Shown here: one piece after another, positions 47,501 to 56,500 of the stretch
Layout: every line of letters starts with the position of its first letter
Position numbering within the stretch: the first letter of the stretch is position 1
Assembly: GCA_963826795.1 (NCBI GenBank)
Contig: CAWGYT010000011.1
Span: 62,001 to 126,000 of the forward strand
Direction: 5' to 3'
DNA length: 64,000 bases
Source of the DNA: CAWGYT01 sp963826795
GTDB lineage: Bacteria; Planctomycetota; Planctomycetia; Pirellulales; Pirellulaceae
Notes under the pieces: model-generated
The model's database searches: none
The model's input: only the letters and a program-made list of their open reading frames with translations
What the model was told of the DNA's origin: nothing
Translations under genes and position numbers: made by a program

Positions 47501-50500
47501 TGTTGACGTTCCGGGACGCGCCGAACTACGAGAGTCCGACCGACAGCGATTCCGACAACGTGTACGTCGTCGAGGTCACGGCGAACGATGGCTTAGGCGG
47601 TACGGATCTGCAGATCATTAGCGTCACGGTCACGGATGTCGTTCCGGTCGCGATCGACGATGCCTACGCAGTCGATGCGGACGCCACGCTGAATGCCGAC
47701 TGGTGGAACACGAACTGGACTCGCCGCCAGCAACTCACGTTCGACAACCTCGCCCAGTCCGAGACGCTCACCGACTTTCCGGTACTCGTCGTCCTCAATC
47801 CAGGCAACATTGACTATGCGCAGACTCAAGACGACGGATCGGATCTGCGTTTTTTCGCTGCCGACGGCACGCCCCTGGCGTACGAGATCGAGCATTGGAA
47901 CGAGGGCGGTGAATCTTCGGTTTGGGTGAGAGTGCCGCAGATCGCGGGCAACTCGAACAGCGACAGCATCTGGATGTACTACGGCAACGCGGCCGCCGCG
48001 CCCGGCGCGGATCCGTCAGGCGTGTGGGACGGAAATTTCGTCGGAGTATGGCACCTCAACGAGGAGCAGGCCGGCACCGGCACGGCAGGTATCTACCAGG
48101 ACTCGACCGCTTTCGGCAACGATGGGATCGACCGCGTCGCGGCGACAGGCCAGGAAGGCCAGGTCACCAACGGCCAGCAGTTCGGCGCGAACGACTGGAT
48201 CGAGATCGGGCACGATCCCGTCCTCGACCTTACGGAGTCGATGACGATTTCGTTTTGGATCAAGCCGACGTCGAATTCGGGCACGTTCAACCGCGTCGTC
48301 GAGAAGGGACTGTGGGGTTACGGCAGCTCCTACTACTTCGGTGGAGGCAACGGCACGAACGACCTCACGTTCTATTTGAACGGCCAGGAAGTGATCGACA
48401 CCACGGACAACGTGTTGACCGTGGGCGTATGGCAACACGCCGCCCTCAGCTACACCAGCAACGGCGACGGCACCGGCACCGCACGGCTTTATCTGGACGG
48501 GGTTGAGATCGCAACGGGCAACTACACCAACGGCGCCGTACCCGGCAACACGGGCCGGCTCGCCATTGGGCACGACGACCCGCTCTACGACTTCGACGGC
48601 TACGTGGATGAGGTCCAAATCTCGAACATCGATCGCAGCGCCGACTGGATCGCGGCCCACTACCAGGCGACGAAGAACCAATTCGGCGCCGAGTTCGTGC
48701 AACTCGGTGGCGAGCAGGTGGCGCCGGTCGTGGGCGGCGTAAGCGAAAACGACTTGCCGGACGGCTATCAGACAACCGTCACGAATCTCGACACCACCGG
48801 CACACTTGGCCTCGTTACGCTAAACGCGGACGGGACGTTCAGCTACGATCCGAACGGCCAGTTCGACAATCTCGCCGCCGGCAGCTCCACAACCGACACC
48901 TTCACCTACACCGTGACCGACGGCGTGACGACCTCGGCCGCCGCCACGGTGACGATCACGATCAACGGTGTCAACGACGCGCCGACACTCGGCAACGGCA
49001 CTCTGGCGGCCATCCCGGAGGACACGGGCGGCCCGTTGGGAGAGTCGGTGGCGACGATCTTCATGGGTCAGTTCTCGGATGTCGACGCAGGCTGGAGCTT
49101 TGAGGGCATTGCGGTCGTCGGAAACTCGGCCGACGCGGGGACGGAGGGAACCTGGCAATATTCCACCAACGCCGGTGGCAATTGGTTCGCGATCGGCACG
49201 GTGGCCGATGACGCGACGGCACTTGCCATCAGCAGCTCGACGCTGATCCGTTTCCTGCCTGCGGCGGATTACAGCGGCGCCGCCGCCAGCATTGACAGTG
49301 CGTGGGCTCGACAACACGTACGGGGGCGGGTTCTCGACGACGGCGGGCAGCGAGACACGCGTCAACATCGACACCACGACCAGGGGCGGCACCACCGCGA
49401 TTGCCGCCGCCACCGCCAACCTGTCGACGTCCATCACCGCCATCAACGATGCGCCGATACTGACGACGGGTACGGTCAGCCATCTGAATGTGAGCGAAGA
49501 TTCGGGGCTCACGTCGCTTGGCTTAAGCGGATTGAATTACGGTCCCGGCGGTGGCGCCGACGAAACCAGCCAGACACTGACCTACACGGTTACGGCGATT
49601 CCCGGCGTCGTCTCGGGCGATGTATTTCTGGCCGACGGTACGACGCGTGTGACGACGGGTTCATACACCTTGGCCGAAATCCGTGGCGCCCAGTTCAAGC
49701 CGGCGGCCAACTGGACCGGCACGACCGGGTTCCAATTTAATGTCACGGACTCCGGCGGTACCGCGAACGGAGGTTCAAATAACATCAGCCAGTTCGTTTT
49801 GATCACCGTCACAGCGGTGAACGACGTACCGGTCGCCACGGACCAGACGGTGAGCACGGGCGAAGATGTGCCGCTCAATTTTGCGAGCAGTGATTTTACC
49901 TTCACCGACGTGGAAGGCGACGGCCTGGTCAGTGCCCAGCTGACGAACCTGAGCCTCAACGGCGGGACGCTGACCCACTCCGGCGGGACAGCGGTCAACA
50001 ACGGGGACACGCTGACTGCGGCGCAGCTGGACACGCTGGTCTACACGCCGCCGGCGAACCAGAACGGCCTCGCGTTTGCCTCGTTCGACTTCCGTGTCAA
50101 CGACAGCGGCAGCGGGACGGTCGCGGCCACGATGACGATTGACGTGACCGCGGTCAACGATGTGCCCGTCGCTACGAATCAGACGGTGAGCACCAGCGAA
50201 GACACCCCCCTGAACTTTGCCCGTGGCGACTTTACATTTACCGATGCGGAAGGCGATGCGCTGGTCAGCCCAGCTGACGAACCTGAACCTTAACGGGGGC
50301 ACGCTCACTCATTCCGGTGGAACAGCGGCCAACAACGGGGACACGCTGACTGCGGCGCAGCTGGACACGCTGGTCTACACGCCCCCGGCGAACCAGAACG
50401 GCCTCGCGTTCGCCACCTTCGATTTCCGTGTGAACGACAGCGGTACGGGGACCACCACGGCCACGATGACGATTGACGTCACGGCCGTGAACGATCTGCC

Positions 50501-53500
50501 GGTCGCCACGAATAATACCGTCAGCACGAGCGAAGATGTGCCGCTCAACTTCAGCAGTGCCGCCTTTACGTTCACGGACGTGGAAGGCGATGCGCTGGTC
50601 AGCGCACAGCTGACCAACCTGAATCTCAACGGCGGCACGCTCACCCACTCGGGCGGCACCGTGGTTAGCAGCGGCGATACGCTGACTGCGGCGCAGCTGG
50701 ATACACTGGTCTACACACCGCCGTCGAACCAGAACGGCCTCGCGTTTGCCTCGTTCGACTTCCGTGTCAACGACAGCGGCAGCGGGACGGTGGCGGCCAC
50801 GATGACGATTGACGTGACCGCGGTCAACGATGTGCCGGTCGCCACGAACCAGACGGTGAGCACCAGCGAAGACACACCGCTGAACTTTGCCCGTGGCGAC
50901 TTTACGTTCACCGATGTGGAAGGCGATGCGCTGGTCAGCGCAGCTGACGAACCTGAACCTCAACGGGGGCACGCTCACTCATTCCGGCGGGACAGCGGTC
51001 AACAACGGCGATACGCTGACTGCGGCGCAGCTGGACACGCTGGTCTACACGCCCCCGGCGAACCAGAACGGCCTCGCGTTTGCCTCGTTCGACTTCCGTG
51101 TCAACGACAGCGGCAGCGGGACGGTCGCGGCCACGATGACGATTGACGTGACCGCGGTCAACGATGTGCCGGTCGCCACGGACACAGACGGTGAGCACCA
51201 GCGAAGACACACCGCTGAATTTCGCCAGCAGTGATTTCAGCTTCAGCGATGTGGAAGGCGATGCACTGGTCAGCGCACAGCTGACGAACCTGAGCCTCAA
51301 CGGCGGCACGCTCACTCACTCCGGCGGCACAGTGGTCAACAGCGGCGACACGCTGACTGCGGCGCAGCTGGATACGCTGGTCTACACGCCCCCGGCGAAC
51401 CAGAACGGCCTCGCGTTCGCCTCGTTCGACTTCAGTGTCAACGACAGCGGTACGGGGACGGCCACGGCCACGATGACGATTGACGTCACGGCCGTGAACG
51501 ATCTGCCGGTCGCCACGAACAATACCGTCAGCACGAGCGAAGATGTGCCGCTCAACTTCAGCAGTGCCGCCTTTACGTTCACGGACGTGGAAGGCGATGC
51601 CCTGGTCAGCGCACAGCTCACCAACCTGAATCTCAACGGGGGCACGTTGACCCACTCGGGCTGGGCCGTGGTCAACAACGGGGACACGCTGTCTGCCGCG
51701 CAGCTCAACACGCTGGTCTACACGCCGCCGGCCAACCAGAACGGGCTGGGCTTTGCCTCATTCGACTTCCGTGTCAACGACAGCGGCAGCGGGACGGTCG
51801 CGGCCACGATGACGATTGACGTGACCGCGGTCAACGATGTGCCCGTCGCCACGAACCAGACGGTGAGCACCAGCGAAGACACCCCGCTGAACTTCGCCCG
51901 TGGCGACTTCACGTTCACCGATGTGGAAGGCGATGCGCTGGTCAGCGCCAGCTGACGAACCTGAACCTCAACGGGGGCACGCTCACCCATTCCGGCGGGA
52001 CAGCGGTCAACAACGGGGACACGCTGACTGCGGCGCAGCTGGATACACTGGTCTACACACCGCCGGCGAACCAGAACGGCCTCGCGTTTGCCTCGTTCGA
52101 CTTCCGTGTCAACGACAGCGGCAGCGGGACGGTCGCGGCCACGATGACGATTGACGTGACCGCGGTCAACGATGTGCCGGTGGCCACGGACCAGACGGTG
52201 AGCACCAGCGAAGACGTCCCCCTCAACTTCAGCAGTGGCGACTTTACGTTTACGGACGTGGAAGGCGATGCACTGGTCAGCGCGCAGCTGACGAACCTGA
52301 ATCTCAACGGGGGCACGCTCACCCACTCCGGCGGCACCGTGGTTAGCAGCGGCGATACGCTGACTGCGGCGCAGCTGGATACGCTGGTCTACACACCGCC
52401 GTCGAACCAGAACGGCCTTGCGTTCGCCACCTTCGATTTCAGTGTGAACGACAGCGGTACGGGGACCACCACCGCCACGATGACAATTGACGTCACGGCC
52501 GTGAACGATCTGCCGGTCGCCACGAACAATACGGTCAGCACGAGCGAAGATGTGCCGCTCAACTTCAGCAGTGCCGCCTTTACGTTCACGGACGTGGAAG
52601 GCGATGCCCTGGTCAGCGCACAGCTCACCAACCTGAATCTCAACGGGGGCACGCTCACCCACTCGGGCGGCACCGTGGTTAGCAGCGGCGATACGCTGAC
52701 TGCGGCGCAGCTGGATACACTCGTCTACACACCGCCGTTGAACCAGAACGGCCTCGCGTTCGCCACCTTCGATTTCAGTGTGAACGACAGCGGTACGGGG
52801 ACCACCACGGCCACGATGACAATTGACGTCACGGCCGTGAACGATCTGCCCGGTCGCCACGAACAATACCGTCAGCACGAGCGAAGATGTGCCGCTCAAC
52901 TTCAGCAGTGCCGCCTTTACGTTCACGGACGTGGAAGGCGATGCACTGGTCAGCGCACAGCTGACCAACCTGAATCTCAACGGCGGCACGCTCACCCATT
53001 CCGGCGGCACCGTGGTTAGCAGCGGCGATACGCTGACTGCGGCGCAGCTGGATACACTGGTCTACACGCCACCGGCGAACCAGAACGGCCTCGCGTTCGC
53101 CTCGTTCGACTTCCGTGTCAACGACAGCGGTACGCGGGACGGCCACGGCCACGATGACGATTGACGTGACCGCCGTCAACGATGTGCCGGTGGCCACCGA
53201 CCACACGGTGAGCACCAGCGAAGACACTCCGCTGAACTTCGCCAGCAGTGATTTCACGCTTCACCGACGTGGAAGGCGATGCACTGGTCAGCGCGCAGCT
53301 GACGAACCTGAGCCTCAACGGCGGCACGCTGACTCATTCCGGCGGGACAGCGGTCAACAACGGGGACACGCTGACTGCGGCGCAGCTGGATACGCTGGTC
53401 TACACGCCCCCGGCGAACCAGAACGGCCTCGCGTTTGCCTCGTTCGACTTCCGTGTCAACGACAGCGGCAGCGGGACGGTCGCGGCCACGATGACGATTG

Positions 53501-56500
53501 ACGTGACCGCGGTCAACGATGTGCCGGTGGCCACGAACCACGACGGTGAGCACCAGCGAAGACGTGCCGCTCAACTTCAGCAGTGGCGACTTTACGTTCA
53601 CGGACGTGGAAGGCGATGCCCTGGTCAGCGCACAGCTCACCAACCTGAATCTCAACGGGGGCACGCTCACCCACTCGGGCGGCACCGTGGTTAGCAGCGG
53701 CGATACGCTGACTGCGGCGCAGCTGGATACACTCGTCTACACACCGCCGTTGAACCAGAACGGCCTCGCGTTCGCCACCTTCGATTTCAGTGTGAACGAC
53801 AGCGGTACGGGGACCACCACGGCCACGATGACAATTGACGTCACGGCCGTGAACGATCTGCCGGTCGCCACGAACAATACCGTCAGCACGAGCGAAGATG
53901 TGCCGCTCAACTTCAGCAGTGCCGCCTTTACGTTCACGGACGTGGAAGGCGATGCCCTGGTCAGCGCACAGCTGACCAACCTGAATCTCAACGGGGGCAC
54001 GCTCACCCACTCGGGCGGCACCGTGGTTAGCAGCGGCGATACGCTGACTGCGGCGCAGCTGGATACACTCATCTACACACCGCCGTTGAACCAGAACGGC
54101 CTTGCGTTCGCCACCTTCGATTTCAGTGTGAACGACAGCGGTACGGGGACCACCACGGCCACGATGACAATTGACGTCACGGCCGTGAACGATCTGCCGG
54201 TCGCCACGAACAATACCGTCAGCACGAGCGAAGATGTGCCGCTCAACTTCAGCAGTGCCGCCTTTACGTTCACGGACGTGGAAGGCGATGCGCTGGTCAG
54301 CGCACAGCTGACCAACCTGAATCTCAACGGCGGCACGCTCACCCACTCGGGCGGCACCGTGGTTAGCAGCGGCGATACGCTGACTGCGGCGCAGCTGGAT
54401 ACACTCATCTACACACCGCCATTGAACCAGAACGGCCTCGCGTTCGCCACCTTCGATTTCAGTGTGAACGACAGCGGTACGGGGACCACCACGGCCACGA
54501 TGACGATTGACGTCACGGCCGTGAACGATCTGCCGGTCGCCACGAACAATACGGTCAGCACGAGCGAAGATGTGCCGCTCAACTTCAGCAGTGCCGCCTT
54601 TACGTTCACGGACGTGGAAGGCGATGCCCTGGTCAGCGCACAGCTGACCAACCTGAATCTCAACGGCGGCACGTTGACTCATTCCGGCGGGACAGCGGTC
54701 AACAACGGGGACACGCTGACTGCGGCGCAGCTGGATACGCTGGTCTACACGCCCCCGGCGAACCAGAACGGCCTCGCGTTTGCCTCGTTCGACTTCCGTG
54801 TCAACGACAGCGGCAGCGGGACGGTCGCGGCCACGATGACGATTGACGTGACCGCGGTCAACGATGTCCCCGTCGCCACGGACCAGACGGTGAGCACCAG
54901 CGAAGACACACCGCTGAATTTCGCCAGCGGCGATTTCAGCGTTCACCGACGTGGAAGGCGATGCGCTGGTCAGCGCGCAGCTGACGAACCTGAACCTCAA
55001 CGGGGGCACGCTGACTCATTCCGGTGGGACAGCGGTCAACAACGGGGACACGCTGACTGCGGCGCAGCTGGATACGCTGGTCTACACGCCGCCGGCCAAC
55101 CAGAACGGCCTGGGCTTTGCCTCGTTCGACTTCCGTGTCAACGACAGCGGCAGCGGGACGGTCGCGGCCACGATGACGATTGACGTGACCGCGGTCAACG
55201 ATGTGCCAGTGGCCAGCGAACAAGACGGTGAGCACCAGCGAAGACGTGCCGCTCAACTTCAGCAGTGGCGCCTTTACGTTCACGGACGTGGAAGGCGATG
55301 CACTGGTCAGCGCACAGCTGACCAACCTGAATCTCAACGGCGGCACGCTCGACCCACTCCGGCGGCACCGTGGTTAACAGCGGCGATACGCTGACTGCGG
55401 CGCAGCTGGATACGCTGGTCTACACGCCGCCGTCGAACCAGAACGGCCTCGCGTTTGCCTCGTTCGACTTCCGTGTCAACGACAGCGGCAGCGGGACGGT
55501 CGCGGCCACGATGACGATTGACGTGACCGCGGTCAACGATGTCCCGGTCGCCACGAATCAGACGGTGAGCACCAGCGAAGACACCCCCCTGAACTTTGCC
55601 CGTGGCGACTTTACGTTTACCGATGTGGAAGGCGATGCGCCTGGTCAGCGCCAGCTGACGAACCTGAATCTCAACGGGGGCACGTTGACTCATTCCGGTG
55701 GGACAGCGGTCAACAACGGGGACACGCTGACTGCGGCGCAGCTGGATACGCTGGTCTACACGCCCCCGGCGAATCAGAACGGCCTCGGGTTTGCCTCGTT
55801 CGACTTCCGTGTCAACGACAGCGGCAGCGGGACGGTCTCGGCCACGATGACGATTGACGTGATCGCGGTCAACGATGTGCCAGTGGCCAGCGACACGACG
55901 GTGAGCACGAGCGAAGATGTGCCGCTCAACTTCAGCAGTGCCGCCTTTACGTTCACGGACGTGGAAGGCGATGCCCTGGTCAGCGCACAGCTGACCAACC
56001 TGAATCTCAACGGCGGCACGCTCACCCACTCGGGCGGCACCGTGGTTAGCAGCGGCGATACGCTGACTGCGGCGCAGCTGGATACACTCATCTACACACC
56101 GCCGTTGAACCAGAACGGCCTCGCGTTCGCCACCTTCGATTTCAGTGTGAACGACAGCGGTACGGGGACCACCACGGCCACGATGACAATTGACGTCACG
56201 GCCGTGAACGATCTCCCGGTCGCCACGAACAATACCGTCAGCACGAGCGAAGATGTGCCGCTCAACTTCAGCAGTGCCGCCTTTACGTTCACGGACGTGG
56301 AAGGCGATGCGCTGGTCAGCGCACAGCTGACCAACCTGAATCTCAACGGGGGCACGCTCACCCACTCGGGCGGCACCGTGGTTAGCAGCGGCGATACGCT
56401 GACTGCGGCGCAGCTGGATACACTCATCTACACACCGCCGTTGAACCAGAACGGCCTCGCGTTTGCCTCGTTCGACTTCCGTGTGAACGACAGCGGCAGC

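Noticed and set aside
50260..55660. Classical phase variation by simple-sequence slippage in giant gene 2
   Set aside because: The indels are not in homopolymer or short-repeat tracts long enough for slippage and occur at 13 places in the array, so a single on/off switch is not supported.
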